From Sphingosinicella flava (GTDB taxonomy: Bacteria; Pseudomonadota; Alphaproteobacteria; Sphingomonadales; Sphingomonadaceae), in assembly GCF_016025255.1 (NCBI RefSeq), contig NZ_CP065592.1, positions 2,357,598 to 2,421,597 on the forward strand: 64,000 bases of DNA, in the 5' to 3' direction. The position numbers and the translations under genes are program-made. The notes below the pieces were generated by a model. It ran no database searches. It was given only the letters and a program-made list of their open reading frames with translations, and was not told where the DNA came from. Below, in pieces: positions 46,778 to 56,749 of this stretch. The stretch's first letter is position 1. Every line of letters starts with the position of its first letter.

Positions 46778-47539
46778 TTAGGCGGTTTCGAGCGCGGCCT
46801 GAACCTTCTCGGCATATTTGGATGCGACGTCCACCACCGCGCCGTCTTGCGTATGGAGCCGGACGATGCGGCGTCCGGAGAAATCCGCCTGCACGACGAT
46901 GTCCGGCCGCACGAAGGCGGAACGGTGGACGCGGATGATGTCCTGCTGTTGCAACCGGCTTTCCAGCTCCTTCATCGTGATCTTCAGGATGAAGGTGTTC
47001 GCTTCCGTATAGAGAAGGGCGTAATCGCGCGCCGCTTCGATCCGGCGGATTTCCTTGGCCGACAGGCGGATCGTGCTGTCGCCCTTCGGCACCCAGAAGA
47101 CCGGGCCCGCATCGGAAGACGCGGCGGACTGCTGCGCATCCGACCTCTCCTCGCTCGCCGGCTCCTGGCGGCGGAGGTCGAGACGCAGGCGCGCGCGCTT
47201 CAACGCTTCGCGCAGCCGGTCGGGCTGCACGGGCTTCAGCAGATAGTCGACCGCATGCATGTTGAACGCCTCGACCGCGAACTCATCGAGAGCGGTGATG
47301 AAGATGATCTCGATATCCGAACGCTCCGAAAGCGCTTGGCCGACCTCGATGCCGTTCAAATACGGCATCTCGATATCGAGCAGGACGAGATCCGGTTTCA
47401 GGCTTTCCGCCAGCTCCAGCGCGGCCCGGCCGTCCTCCGCCGTTCCGGCAATCTCCACATTCTCGATGGAAGCGAGGGTGTGGACGAGCCTCTGCAATGC
47501 TGGCGGCTCGTCATCGACGAGTAGAACTCGAAGCGCCAT
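46778..47539 (-). CDS. LytTR-family response regulator
   Basis: 253 residues: receiver domain (1 to about 120) with Asp9/Asp10, phosphoacceptor Asp55 (LVLLDIEMPYLNG) and Lys in DYLLKPVQPDR; a Ser/Glu-rich linker; and a LytTR DNA-binding domain (about 155-250: IRRIEAARDYALLYTEANTFILKITMKELE, IRVHRSAFVRPD). It normally pairs with a LytS-type kinase; none is adjacent, but one is encoded at 18855-20021. A near-match to a CtrA box (TTAA-N7-GTTA, 47560-47574) lies just upstream of the start. Confidence 0.94.
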   Translation of the reverse strand: MALRVLLVDDEPPALQRLVHTLASIENVEIAGTAEDGRAALELAESLKPDLVLLDIEMPYLNGIEVGQALSERSDIEIIFITALDEFAVEAFNMHAVDYLLKPVQPDRLREALKRARLRLDLRRQEPASEERSDAQQSAASSDAGPVFWVPKGDSTIRLSAKEIRRIEAARDYALLYTEANTFILKITMKELESRLQQQDIIRVHRSAFVRPDIVVQADFSGRRIVRLHTQDGAVVDVASKYAEKVQAALETA

Positions 47540-47769
47540 GAACCGGTTTCACCCTCTTTTTAACCGCACTGTTACCGCACCGGAATAAATATCCAACCTA
47601 TATGTCCGGTGAACGGTCGGTCTTGATAGGAAAAGCGTCCAAGCTATTTTGCGGAATTTGTCAATGGGAAGGAGGTTTTCCAAAGGCGCCTCCTTCATGG
47701 CCAGACAATCCTCTATCGAATGAAGATATCCACTTCGCGATTACTGCGATGCTGCAGCTTCCAGTCCGG

Positions 47770-48036
47770 TCAGGCCGATGTCTTGCGGTTTTTCAGCACG
47801 ATAGCCATGGTAATGACAATGAACGCGGCCAGCCGTAGCAGATAAAAAACACTGCGTTCCTCGACAGGGAAACGCGTCAGCGCGAGCAACGCCTGAGTCA
47901 AGCCGAGCAGGCACAGGGCTGCGGCAAAGGCGATGAACAGGGGATCGCGCGTTTTCCTCCAGAAGCGCAGGAAGAACAGGGCAGCGGCGAGGAAGCCCAT
48001 CGTGATCATGCCCGAAAGGAATTCGAAAGCCGGCAT
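47770..48036 (-). CDS. DUF5985 family membrane protein (second of pair)
   Basis: 88 residues. The ATG at 48036 overlaps the last base of the preceding stop (TGATG). Three hydrophobic helices: PAFEFLSGMITMGFLAAALFF, DPLFIAFAAALCLLGLTQALLAL and FYLLRLAAFIVITMAIVLK. The charged loop RFWRKTRD between helices 1 and 2 is the DUF5985 hallmark. Function unknown. Co-translated with the next entry. About 230 bp between this gene and the LytTR gene hold no gene; a weak 8-bp hairpin lies at 47668-47696. Confidence 0.85.
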   Translation of the reverse strand: MPAFEFLSGMITMGFLAAALFFLRFWRKTRDPLFIAFAAALCLLGLTQALLALTRFPVEERSVFYLLRLAAFIVITMAIVLKNRKTSA

Positions 48037-48311
48037 CACGAATTCTCCATGTCCCAGATGAGCCCGAACAACAGCACCCCGACCGCCGCCAGGGACAACC
48101 CCAGGCGCAACGGCTGCAAGCTCATTCCGGGAATGATGAGAATGTCGAAAATCACCACAAGCGCGTTCGCCGCGAGCAGCGCGAAGCAAAGTCCGCTCCA
48201 CATGAGCAAGCGGGCGCGAGTCCGCGCATAATTGCGAAGCAACAGAAAACAGCAGGCTCCCGCCGTCGCGAAGCAGAGGATGTAGACGAGGGTCCGGAAT
48301 GCCTCCGACAT
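48036..48311 (-). CDS. DUF5985 family membrane protein (first of pair)
   Basis: 91 residues from the ATG at 48311 (AGGAAGGA about nine bases upstream). Three hydrophobic helices with the same layout as the other DUF5985 protein: TLVYILCFATAGACCFLLL, LLMWSGLCFALLAANALVVIFDILI and LRLGLSLAAVGVLLFGLIWD, with RNYARTRARL as the loop between helices 1 and 2. The pair probably forms a complex. It follows the putative winged-helix gene by five bases. Confidence 0.85.
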   Translation of the reverse strand: MSEAFRTLVYILCFATAGACCFLLLRNYARTRARLLMWSGLCFALLAANALVVIFDILIIPGMSLQPLRLGLSLAAVGVLLFGLIWDMENS

Positions 48312-48316
48312 GTGCC

Positions 48317-48688
48317 TCAATCCTTCCTCAATCTGAACGCATCCGAGAAAGCGCGCAGCTGATCTTGCGACGCTTGGACGATGAGCCGCCGCACGGCATC
48401 TGGTTTCGATGCATAATAGGTCTCCGCCTGATTGGCGAGAGCAGCGATTTCATCCGTGGCGGGGGCATAGCGAACTCTGTCGTCCTTTTCCTCGAGGACA
48501 AGGCCTGCGGCGACCAACGAGGCGAGGCTTTGCGCCACAACGGCATCGCTGCCGCGAAGAGCGGCGACCAGTTCGCCGGGAGGCCAAAAGCGGGCGGGAT
48601 CGGATTTTAAAAGCAGCAGAAGCTCCATCGACCAGATGGAGCGAAAGGAGCCGCGTATGAAGGCCAGAAGATCCGCGTTTGCCGGCAT
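48317..48688 (-). CDS. Hypothetical protein, possible winged-helix regulator
   Basis: 123 residues, no recognised family. Predicted mostly helical: FIRGSFRSIWSMELLLLLKSDPARFWPPGELVAALRGSDAVVAQSLASLVAAGLVLEEKDDRVRYAPA reads like a winged-helix fold (helix, recognition helix, wing DDRVRY). No metal-binding cysteines. It heads the run into the two DUF5985 genes and is divergent from the large hybrid kinase gene, sharing the upstream region that carries a CtrA-type site. Function unknown. Confidence 0.7.
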   Translation of the reverse strand: MPANADLLAFIRGSFRSIWSMELLLLLKSDPARFWPPGELVAALRGSDAVVAQSLASLVAAGLVLEEKDDRVRYAPATDEIAALANQAETYYASKPDAVRRLIVQASQDQLRAFSDAFRLRKD

Positions 48689-48744
48689 CGCTCCAAACGG
48701 ATGTAAGTTTTAAGGGCCCGTAGTTCGGGGCATTGGCATGCTTT

Positions 48745-48759
48745 TTAAGGGCCTTTTAA
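48745..48759 (+). promoter_or_regulatory. Perfect CtrA-type box TTAA-N7-TTAA
   Basis: TTAA (48745-48748), seven bases GGGCCTT, TTAA (48756-48759) matches the consensus of the alphaproteobacterial cell-cycle regulator CtrA. It lies between the putative winged-helix gene and the large hybrid kinase gene. A similar TTTTAAGGGCC sequence occurs 35 bp earlier (48708-48718), giving a second half-site. Confidence 0.45.
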
Positions 48760-48879
48760 CCTCGATCAACCCTTTAGGCGAATTCTCCTCTTGCGATGGA
48801 AGAGCAGGCGGGGCAGTGTCGCGCCGTTCGGGGGAACGAGGCTGGCACTTGCCGGCTTTTTGTGCAGGAGCGCCATCTG

Positions 48880-51800
48880 GTGAACGCCGAAACCCGAGTA
48901 GAAACCTTCGATCGCCGTCAATTGCTGACTGCCCTTCGCGCCTTCCGCAAGGGTGATTTTTCCGTTCGCCTGCCCGAGGACGGTGCCGGCGCCGACGGCG
49001 AGATCGCGCAATTGTTCAACGAGATCGTCGGGCTCAACGAACAGATGACGCACGAATTTTCGCGCCTGTCGCAAGTGGTCGGCAAGGAGGGCAAGATCCA
49101 CCAGCGCGGCCGGGTGAAGGGCGGCAGCGGCGATTGGGACAGCGCTGTTCATTCGGTGAACGAGCTGATCGAGGATCTCGTGCAGCCGACCGCCGAAGTC
49201 TCGCGCGTCATCGGCGCGGTGGCGAAAGGCGATCTGTCGCAAACCATGTCGGTCGAAATCGACGGCCGCCCGCTGCGTGGCGAATTCCTGCGCATCGGCA
49301 AGGTCGTGAATACGATGGTGGAGCAGCTCGCCTCCTTCGCATCGGAAGTGACGCGCGTGGCGCGCGAAGTGGGCACGGAAGGCAAACTCGGCGGCCAGGC
49401 CAACGTGAAGGGCGTCGCGGGCACGTGGAAGGATCTGACCGACAACGTGAACCTGATGGCCGCGAACCTGACGGGCCAGGTGCGCAACATCGCCGAAGTG
49501 ACGACCGCCGTGGCGAAGGGCGATCTTTCGAAGAAGATCACGGTGGACGTGCGCGGCGAGGTGCTGGAGCTCAAGAACACCATCAACGTCATGGTGGACC
49601 AGCTGAATGGCTTCGCGTCGGAAGTGACGCGCGTGGCGCGCGAGGTGGGTACCGAAGGCAAGCTGGGTGCGCAGGCGCAGGTGCCGGGCGTCGCGGGCAC
49701 CTGGGCGGACCTTACCGATAATGTGAACCTGATGGCCGACAATTTGACCGGCCAGGTGCGCAACATCGCCGAAGTGACGACCGCCGTGGCAAAGGGCGAC
49801 CTTTCCAAGAAGATCACGGTGGACGTGAAGGGCGAGGTGCTCGAGCTCAAGAACACCATCAATACCATGGTGGACCAATTGAACTCGTTCGCGAGCGAAG
49901 TGACGCGCGTGGCGCGTGAGGTGGGTACCGAAGGAAAGCTCGGCGCGCAGGCGCAGGTGGAAGGCGTCGGCGGCACGTGGAAGGACTTGACCGACAACGT
50001 GAACCTGATGGCCGCGAACCTCACCGGCCAGGTCCGCAACATCGCCGAAGTGACGACCGCCGTGGCCTTGGGCGATCTGTCCAAGAAGATCACGGTGGAC
50101 GTGAAGGGCGAAATCCTGGAGCTCAAGAACACCATCAACGTCATGGTGGACCAGCTGAACGCCTTCGCGTCGGAAGTGACGCGCGTGGCGCGCGAAGTGG
50201 GTACGGAAGGCAAATTGGGCGGCCAGGCGCAGGTTCCGGGCGTCGCGGGCACGTGGAAGGATCTGACCGACAACGTGAACCTGATGGCCGCGAACCTGAC
50301 CGGCCAGGTGCGCAACATCGCCGAGGTGACGACCGCCGTGGCGCGCGGCAATTTGTCCAAGAAGATCACCGTGGACGTGCGCGGCGAGGTGCTGGAGCTC
50401 AAGAACACCATCAACGTGATGGTGGACCAGCTTAACTCCTTCGCCTCGGAAGTGACGCGCGTGGCGCGCGAGGTGGGTACCGAGGGGCGTCTTGGCGGTC
50501 AGGCGCAGGTGGAAGGCGTCGCCGGTACCTGGAAGGATCTGACCGACAACGTGAACGCCATGGCCGGCAACCTGACCGGTCAGGTGCGCAACATCGCCGA
50601 AGTGACGACCGCCGTGGCGAAGGGCGATCTTTCCAAGAAGATCACGGTGGACGTGAAGGGCGAGGTGCTCGAGCTCAAGAACACCATCAACGTCATGGTG
50701 GACCAGCTCAATTCCTTTGCGTCGGAAGTGACGCGCGTGGCGCGCGAGGTGGGCACCGAGGGCAAATTGGGTGCGCAGGCGCAGGTGGAAGGCGTCGGCG
50801 GCACGTGGAAGGATTTGACCGACAACGTGAACGCCATGGCCGCGAACCTCACCGGCCAGGTCCGCAACATCGCCGAAGTGACGACCGCCGTGGCCTTGGG
50901 CGATTTGTCCAAGAAGATCACGGTGGACGTGAAGGGCGAAATCCTGGAGCTCAAGAACACCATCAACGTCATGGTGGACCAGCTCAACGCCTTCGCGTCG
51001 GAAGTGACGCGCGTGGCGCGCGAAGTGGGTACGGAAGGCAAGCTGGGCGGCCGCGCGCAGGTGCGCGGCGTCGCGGGCACCTGGGCCGACCTTACCGACA
51101 ACGTGAACCTGATGGCCGACAATTTGACCGGCCAGGTCCGCAACATCGCCGAAGTGACGACCGCCGTGGCGAGGGGCGACCTTTCCAAGAAGATCACGGT
51201 GGACGTGAAGGGCGAGGTGCTGGAGCTCAAGAACACCATCAACGTCATGGTGGACCAATTGAATTCCTTTGCGTCGGAAGTGACGCGCGTGGCGCGCGAG
51301 GTGGGTACCGAAGGGAAGCTCGGTGCGCAGGCGCAGGTGCCGGGCGTCGGCGGCACGTGGAAGGATCTCACCGACAACGTGAACCTGATGGCGAACAACC
51401 TGACGAACCAGGTGCGCGGCATCGCCGACGTTGTGACCGCCGTGGCGCAGGGCAATTTGAAGCGGAAGCTCGCCGTGGAAGCGCGCGGCGAGATCGCGGC
51501 GCTTGCCGAGACCATCAACTTCATGATCGACACGCTGTCGACCTTCGGCGACCAGGTGACGAGCATGGCCCGCGAGGTGGGCATCGAAGGCAAGTTGGGC
51601 GGTCAGGCGTCGGTGCCCGGCGCCGCGGGCCTGTGGCGCGATCTCACCGACAACGTGAACCAGCTCGCAGCGAACCTCACGAACCAGGTGCGCTCCATCG
51701 CCGACGTGGCGACCGCCGTGACGAAGGGCGATCTGTCGCGCTCCATCGCGGTGGAAGCGTCGGGCGAGATGGCCGCGCTCAAGGACAACATCAACGAGAT

Positions 51801-54585
51801 GATCCGCAACCTCAAGGAACAAACCTTGAAGAATGCGGAGCAGGATTGGCTCAAGACCAACCTCGCGCGGTTCAGCCGCATGCTGCAGGGCGAGCGCGAC
51901 CTCACCACCGTGTCGAGCCTCATCATTTCCGAACTGGCGCCGCTCGTGAACGCGCAATATGGCGTCTTCTATGTCGCCAAGCGCGACGGTGACGAAACGG
52001 TTCTGGAGCTGGCGGCGAGCTATGGCGCGGAACGCCCGGACGCGCTGAAGCCGACCTTCCACCTGCGCGAGGGACTGGTCGGCCAGTGCGCAGCGGACAA
52101 GAGGTCGATGTTGCTGGAGGAAGTGCCGGCGGATTTCATCCGTATCGGCTCCGGCCTCGGTCATGCGGCGCCGGTCAACGTCAACATCATGCCCGCCATT
52201 TTCGAAGACGATGTGCGGGCGGTGATCGAGCTCGCATCGTTCAGCGAGTTCAACGAAACCCACCTGTCCTTCCTCGACCAGCTGATGGAATCGGTCGGTA
52301 TCGTCTTGAACACGATCGCCGCGACGATGCGCACGGAAGGCCTTTTGAAGCAGTCGCAGCTGCTGACGACCGAGCTTCAGGCGCGCCAGACCGAGCTCAC
52401 CACCAAGCAGGAGGAATTGCACGCCACGAACGAGGAGTTGCAGGAAAAGGCGCTGCTCCTCGAATATGAGAAGAAGCAGGTCGAAGCGAAGAATATCGAA
52501 ATCGACATGGCCCGCCGCGCGGTCGAGGAGAAGGCCGAGCAGCTGGCGCTGACGTCGAAGTACAAGTCCGAATTCCTTGCCAACATGAGCCACGAATTGC
52601 GGACGCCCCTCAATTCGCTGCTCATCCTGTCGAAGCTGCTGGCCGACAATCCGCAGGGCAATCTCAATGAGAAGCAAACCGAATTCGCGCGCACGATCAA
52701 CGCGGCCGGAACCGACCTTCTCAATCTGATCAACGACATCCTCGATTTGTCGAAGATCGAATCCGGTACTGTTTCGATCGACATCGGCGATGTGCCGCTC
52801 AAGGTCTTGAAGCAGAATGTCGAGCGCACCTTCAACCAAATCGCGCAGGACAAGGGCCTGGCGTTCGAGGTCGAATTCGACAGCCGCTTGCCGCTGTCGA
52901 TGCGGACCGACGAAAAGAGGCTTCAGCAGGTCGTTCTCAACCTGCTTTCCAACGCCTTCAAATTCACGTCGAAAGGCTCGATCACCCTCTCGGTCCAGAG
53001 CGTCAAAAAGGGCTGGACCAGGGGCTTGGCCGCGCTCGACGCCGCCGAAGGCGTCATCGCCTTCGCGGTCACCGACACCGGCATCGGCATTCCGGAAGAC
53101 AAGCAGAAGCTGATCTTCGAGGCCTTCCAGCAAGCGGACGGCACGACGAGCCGCCGCTATGGGGGCACAGGGCTCGGCCTGTCCATCAGCCGCGAGATTG
53201 CCGGTCTTCTGGGCGGCGAGCTGCGGGTGGAATCGACGCCCGGCAAGGGATCGACGTTCACTCTCTTCGTGCCTCAGGACGCCATGCCGGAAGCCCCGGC
53301 CAATGCCGCCGAGGGGGATCAGGCCTTTGAAGGGCGTTTGTTGTCTGCGCCGCGCGCCGTCGAGCAGGTGTCGGACGACCGCGCGAACCTTGGCGACGAT
53401 CCGTTCGTGCTGATCGTGGAAGACGATTCGACCTTCGCGGGCATTCTGCTTGAAATGGCGCATGAGGCGGGGCTGAAGGGCGTCGTGTCATCGGCCGGCG
53501 CGGGCACGCTGGCCATGGCGCGCAAGATTCAGCCCGACGCGATCACCCTCGATCTCGGCCTCGCCGACATCGACGGCTCCGTGTTGCTCGATCTCTTGAA
53601 GCACGATCCGGAAACGAGCCACATCCCGGTCCATGTCATTTCGGGCAAGGAGCGGGCGGCGGCGGCGCTCGCGCTGGGCGCGGTCGGCGTGACGGAGAAG
53701 CCGGCTTCGCCCGAGGCGCTCAAGACGATTTTCGACAGTTTCTATCAACGCATCAGCCGCATGGAACGCACGGTGCTCACCATCGGCAGCAGCGTCGCCG
53801 AGCGGAAGGCGCTGGCCCGGGCGGTCGGCGATCCGGCGATCCGTTTCGAAGGGGCGGTCAATGTCACGGCCGCCGCCGCCCTGGAACTCGACCGGGTCCA
53901 TGCGGTCCTCGTTCCGGCCGCGAAAGCGGTCAGCATCATCGACGATCTGACCGATGCCGGAGACGCGCTGACCGGCATTCCGCTCATCGTCTTCGGGGCC
54001 GACGCCGAAGCGCCCGAAGTCCGCATCGCCGTCAACCGCATCGCCGTCAATCGCGACGTGCGCGTGGTTCGCACGCCCAAGGCGCTCGCGGCCATGCTGC
54101 CTTCGCTTCTGCGCCGCGGCAGGAAGAGCGATGTCACCGCCGCGTCGACCGGCGTTCCCGAAATCGCCGGCGCCAAGATCCTCGTCGTCGACGACGACAT
54201 CCGGAACATCTATTCGCTCACAAGCGTCTTGGAGACTTATGACGCGACCGTCCTTTACGCCGAGCGCGGGCGGGAGGGGATCGCGATCCTCGAAGAAGAC
54301 CCGGAGATCGATATCGCCCTTATCGACATCATGATGCCGGAAATGGACGGTTACGAGACCATGCGGCAGATTCGCCAGCGGCAGGGACTGGCGGACCTGC
54401 CGCTCATCGCCGTGACCGCAAAGGCGATGCAGGGCGACCGGCAGAAGTGCCTGGACGCCGGAGCGTCCGATTATATCGCGAAGCCGGTCGACATGGATCT
54501 TCTGCTCGCCTTGCTCCGGGTCTGGGTCGGGCGCGCCAAGGGGCGGACCAAGAACCCGATTTCCGCCGTCGCGATCGCGGAGTGA
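48880..54585 (+). CDS. Giant soluble hybrid histidine kinase with poly-HAMP array
   Basis: 1901 residues from a GTG at 48880 (AGGAG nine bases upstream). No signal or membrane segment. Order: degenerate HAMP-like unit (about 55-152), nine 92-residue HAMP-type repeats (153-980), GAF (about 1005-1145), coiled coil ([25 protein letters not shown]), HisKA with His1238 ([11 protein letters not shown]), ATPase ([25 protein letters not shown]), receiver 1 (Asp1558), a degenerate receiver lacking a phosphoacceptor Asp, and receiver 3 (Asp1816 in [11 protein letters not shown]). Layout resembles group III (Nik1-type) osmosensing kinases. Followed after four bases by another hybrid kinase gene. Confidence 0.93.
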   Translation: MNAETRVETFDRRQLLTALRAFRKGDFSVRLPEDGAGADGEIAQLFNEIVGLNEQMTHEFSRLSQVVGKEGKIHQRGRVKGGSGDWDSAVHSVNELIEDLVQPTAEVSRVIGAVAKGDLSQTMSVEIDGRPLRGEFLRIGKVVNTMVEQLASFASEVTRVAREVGTEGKLGGQANVKGVAGTWKDLTDNVNLMAANLTGQVRNIAEVTTAVAKGDLSKKITVDVRGEVLELKNTINVMVDQLNGFASEVTRVAREVGTEGKLGAQAQVPGVAGTWADLTDNVNLMADNLTGQVRNIAEVTTAVAKGDLSKKITVDVKGEVLELKNTINTMVDQLNSFASEVTRVAREVGTEGKLGAQAQVEGVGGTWKDLTDNVNLMAANLTGQVRNIAEVTTAVALGDLSKKITVDVKGEILELKNTINVMVDQLNAFASEVTRVAREVGTEGKLGGQAQVPGVAGTWKDLTDNVNLMAANLTGQVRNIAEVTTAVARGNLSKKITVDVRGEVLELKNTINVMVDQLNSFASEVTRVAREVGTEGRLGGQAQVEGVAGTWKDLTDNVNAMAGNLTGQVRNIAEVTTAVAKGDLSKKITVDVKGEVLELKNTINVMVDQLNSFASEVTRVAREVGTEGKLGAQAQVEGVGGTWKDLTDNVNAMAANLTGQVRNIAEVTTAVALGDLSKKITVDVKGEILELKNTINVMVDQLNAFASEVTRVAREVGTEGKLGGRAQVRGVAGTWADLTDNVNLMADNLTGQVRNIAEVTTAVARGDLSKKITVDVKGEVLELKNTINVMVDQLNSFASEVTRVAREVGTEGKLGAQAQVPGVGGTWKDLTDNVNLMANNLTNQVRGIADVVTAVAQGNLKRKLAVEARGEIAALAETINFMIDTLSTFGDQVTSMAREVGIEGKLGGQASVPGAAGLWRDLTDNVNQLAANLTNQVRSIADVATAVTKGDLSRSIAVEASGEMAALKDNINEMIRNLKEQTLKNAEQDWLKTNLARFSRMLQGERDLTTVSSLIISELAPLVNAQYGVFYVAKRDGDETVLELAASYGAERPDALKPTFHLREGLVGQCAADKRSMLLEEVPADFIRIGSGLGHAAPVNVNIMPAIFEDDVRAVIELASFSEFNETHLSFLDQLMESVGIVLNTIAATMRTEGLLKQSQLLTTELQARQTELTTKQEELHATNEELQEKALLLEYEKKQVEAKNIEIDMARRAVEEKAEQLALTSKYKSEFLANMSHELRTPLNSLLILSKLLADNPQGNLNEKQTEFARTINAAGTDLLNLINDILDLSKIESGTVSIDIGDVPLKVLKQNVERTFNQIAQDKGLAFEVEFDSRLPLSMRTDEKRLQQVVLNLLSNAFKFTSKGSITLSVQSVKKGWTRGLAALDAAEGVIAFAVTDTGIGIPEDKQKLIFEAFQQADGTTSRRYGGTGLGLSISREIAGLLGGELRVESTPGKGSTFTLFVPQDAMPEAPANAAEGDQAFEGRLLSAPRAVEQVSDDRANLGDDPFVLIVEDDSTFAGILLEMAHEAGLKGVVSSAGAGTLAMARKIQPDAITLDLGLADIDGSVLLDLLKHDPETSHIPVHVISGKERAAAALALGAVGVTEKPASPEALKTIFDSFYQRISRMERTVLTIGSSVAERKALARAVGDPAIRFEGAVNVTAAAALELDRVHAVLVPAAKAVSIIDDLTDAGDALTGIPLIVFGADAEAPEVRIAVNRIAVNRDVRVVRTPKALAAMLPSLLRRGRKSDVTAASTGVPEIAGAKILVVDDDIRNIYSLTSVLETYDATVLYAERGREGIAILEEDPEIDIALIDIMMPEMDGYETMRQIRQRQGLADLPLIAVTAKAMQGDRQKCLDAGASDYIAKPVDMDLLLALLRVWVGRAKGRTKNPISAVAIAE
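49336..51819 (+). repeat. Nine tandem 276-bp HAMP-coding units
   Basis: Units start at 49336 and every 276 bp (49612, 49888, 50164, 50440, 50716, 50992, 51268, 51544). Units 1-7 are nearly identical at DNA level, unit 8 diverges in its second half, unit 9 throughout. Each encodes [55 protein letters not shown] and [13 protein letters not shown]. Units 3 and 6 share [19 protein letters not shown]; units 4 and 7 share an ARG-N/D-L variant; units 2 and 5 share AKGDL. This suggests a three-unit (828-bp) block duplication. Confidence 0.95.
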
Positions 54586-54589
54586 CCCT

Positions 54590-56629
54590 GTGACGGTGCA
54601 GGGTTCAGTCATGCCGAAGGATAAAGACGCCGTGATCGCCCTGGACGATGAAGAACGGCCGCGCGTTCTCATCGTCGATGACGACAAGCGCAATCTGCTG
54701 GCATTGAAGACGGTCGTGGACGAAGTAGCGGACGTCGTCGTCGCCTCGTCCGGTGAAGAAGCGCTTCGTCATCTTCTGAACGGCGAGTTCGCGGTCATCC
54801 TGCTCGACGTCTTCATGCCGGGCCTCGACGGTTACGAAACCGCCCAGATGATCCGCAGCCGCGAGCAGACCAAGCGCATACCGATCATCTTCCTATCGGC
54901 GGTCAATAAGGAGGCGGCCCATCTCAATCGCGGTTATGCGATGGGCGCCGTCGATTATGTGTTCAAGCCGGTCGACCCGCTCATCCTGCGCACCAAAGTG
55001 TCCGTCTTCGTCGATCTTTTCGCCAAGACCCGGCAGATCCAGCAGAGGGCGGCGCAGGAACAAGCGCTCCTCGATGAGAATTACCGTATCCAGGCCGAGA
55101 AATTGCGCGTCGAGCAAGCCCTCCGGGCGGCCGAAATGCGGCATGCCGCGGTCATTCAATCTCTTCCCATCGCCCTTTTTCTTCGCGCACTGGACGACAA
55201 GTCGGGCCAGCCTGCGATTATCGGCGGCAATCTGGAGCGACTGACAGGCTTTCCAAGCCCCCCGACCGTCTGCGAGTGGCAAGACCGTCTGCATCCCGAG
55301 GATCGGGAGCGTGTCGTTGCCGGTTATGCGGATTTGGAGACGGAGGGGAAGCTGGCGATCGAATATCGCTGGCGCTGCGCCGACGACGAATATCGCTATT
55401 TCCTGGAACAGATGATCGTCTTGGCCGGTGAATCGGGCCAGCGCGAGGTCGTGGGCTCCATCCTCGACATGACCGAGCGGCGCGAACTGGAAAGTCAGCT
55501 CGTTCAGGCGCAGAAATTGGATGCGATCGGGAAGCTGACGGGCGGGATCGCCCACGATTTCAACAACCTTCTCGCCGCCGTCCTTGGGGGGCTCGACCTG
55601 ATCGGCCGACGCGTCGAGCTGAAGGACGACCAATCGAAAATCCTGGCGATGACGCGGCGGGCGGCGGAGCAGGGCACGGACCTTGTGCGGCGCCTGCTGG
55701 CCTTTTCCCGGCGGCAGCAATTGCAACCCGCGCCGGTATCCATGAAGCAGCTGTCCGCTTCGGTCGGCGATCTCCTCAGTCATACATTGGGTGGGCTGGT
55801 CGAGCTGGAATGGGAAATACCCGGCGAATTGTGGTGCGCCTATGCCGACGGAGCGCAGCTCGAACTCGCGATCATGAACCTGATCATCAACGCGCGCGAT
55901 GCCATGCCGGAAGGCGGCCAGATCCGCGTGTCGGCCTGCAACGAACAGATCGGCGAAGCCAATGCCTACGAATTGGCGGCGGGCGATTACGTGCGCGTGT
56001 CTGTCACCGACACCGGCACCGGCATTGCGCCCGACCTCCTCGAACGCGTGCTGGAACCCTTTTTCACGACCAAGGAAATCGGCAAGGGTTCGGGACTCGG
56101 CCTGTCGATGGTCTACGGTTTCGCGAAGCAATCGGGCGGCGCCATTCATATCGAAAGCGAGATCGGAATGGGGACTACGGTCGCCATCCTGCTGCCGCGA
56201 TCGGAATTGAAGGCGGTCGAACCCGATGCCGCCGCGGAGCAGGCCAGTGCCGCGAGCCGGGAGCATGCCCGCCGGAACATCCTGCTCACGGACGATCATA
56301 ACGAAGTCCGTCAAACGACCGCCGCTCTGTTGTCCGACCTGGGCCATACTATTTTCGAGGCGACGGGCGGCCCCGAGGCGCTCGATATCCTGGCCCAAAA
56401 GGGCGACGCCATCGATCTGATCATCACCGATTATGCCATGCCCGCCATGTCGGGCGTGCAAATGGTGCGCCGGGCGCGGGAAATCCGGCCCGGCCTGCCG
56501 GCTATCATCGTGACGGGCTATGCCGACACGGACGAGATCAAGGATGTACCGGCAGGCGTGACGGTCCTTGTCAAACCCTTTCCGCCCGAACGGCTGGCCA
56601 AGGCGATCGCCAAGATTCAGAATCGATAG
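54590..56629 (+). CDS. Hybrid sensor histidine kinase with receivers at both ends
   Basis: 679 residues from a GTG at 54590 (GGAG in the end of the preceding gene). N-terminal receiver (VLIVDDDKRNLLALK, Asp73 in VILLDVFMPGLDG), a coiled linker (about 145-185), a PAS domain (about 190-300: AAVIQSLPIALFLR, GNLERLTGF, SILDMTERRELE), HisKA with His322 (GGIAHDFNNLLAAV), ATPase (MNLIINARDAM, GSGLGLSMVYGF) and a C-terminal receiver with Asp614 (LIITDYAMPAMSG). No membrane segment. Cotranscription with the poly-HAMP kinase suggests a cytoplasmic phosphorelay. Confidence 0.94.
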   Translation: MTVQGSVMPKDKDAVIALDDEERPRVLIVDDDKRNLLALKTVVDEVADVVVASSGEEALRHLLNGEFAVILLDVFMPGLDGYETAQMIRSREQTKRIPIIFLSAVNKEAAHLNRGYAMGAVDYVFKPVDPLILRTKVSVFVDLFAKTRQIQQRAAQEQALLDENYRIQAEKLRVEQALRAAEMRHAAVIQSLPIALFLRALDDKSGQPAIIGGNLERLTGFPSPPTVCEWQDRLHPEDRERVVAGYADLETEGKLAIEYRWRCADDEYRYFLEQMIVLAGESGQREVVGSILDMTERRELESQLVQAQKLDAIGKLTGGIAHDFNNLLAAVLGGLDLIGRRVELKDDQSKILAMTRRAAEQGTDLVRRLLAFSRRQQLQPAPVSMKQLSASVGDLLSHTLGGLVELEWEIPGELWCAYADGAQLELAIMNLIINARDAMPEGGQIRVSACNEQIGEANAYELAAGDYVRVSVTDTGTGIAPDLLERVLEPFFTTKEIGKGSGLGLSMVYGFAKQSGGAIHIESEIGMGTTVAILLPRSELKAVEPDAAAEQASAASREHARRNILLTDDHNEVRQTTAALLSDLGHTIFEATGGPEALDILAQKGDAIDLIITDYAMPAMSGVQMVRRAREIRPGLPAIIVTGYADTDEIKDVPAGVTVLVKPFPPERLAKAIAKIQNR

Positions 56630-56749
56630 AAAGGGCTGTCCGCGTTTCGCTTTCGGGTCGGTGGCGTAAATGACGCCAGTGGCTGAAACCGTAATGAATA
56701 TGGGAACACCCATGCCCCGCGGCGGGTTGCTGGCTCGATGAGGCACAGC

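Noticed and set aside
49336..51819. Regular repeats considered as a CRISPR array or satellite
   Set aside because: The period is 276 bp, in frame, without short repeat/spacer structure, and encodes HAMP modules.
48766..53463. Very long open frame (over 1500 codons) on the minus strand opposite the poly-HAMP kinase
   Set aside because: It mirrors the tandem HAMP repeats in antisense, is His/Arg-rich low complexity, and resembles no protein family; it follows from high GC and the repeated sense sequence.
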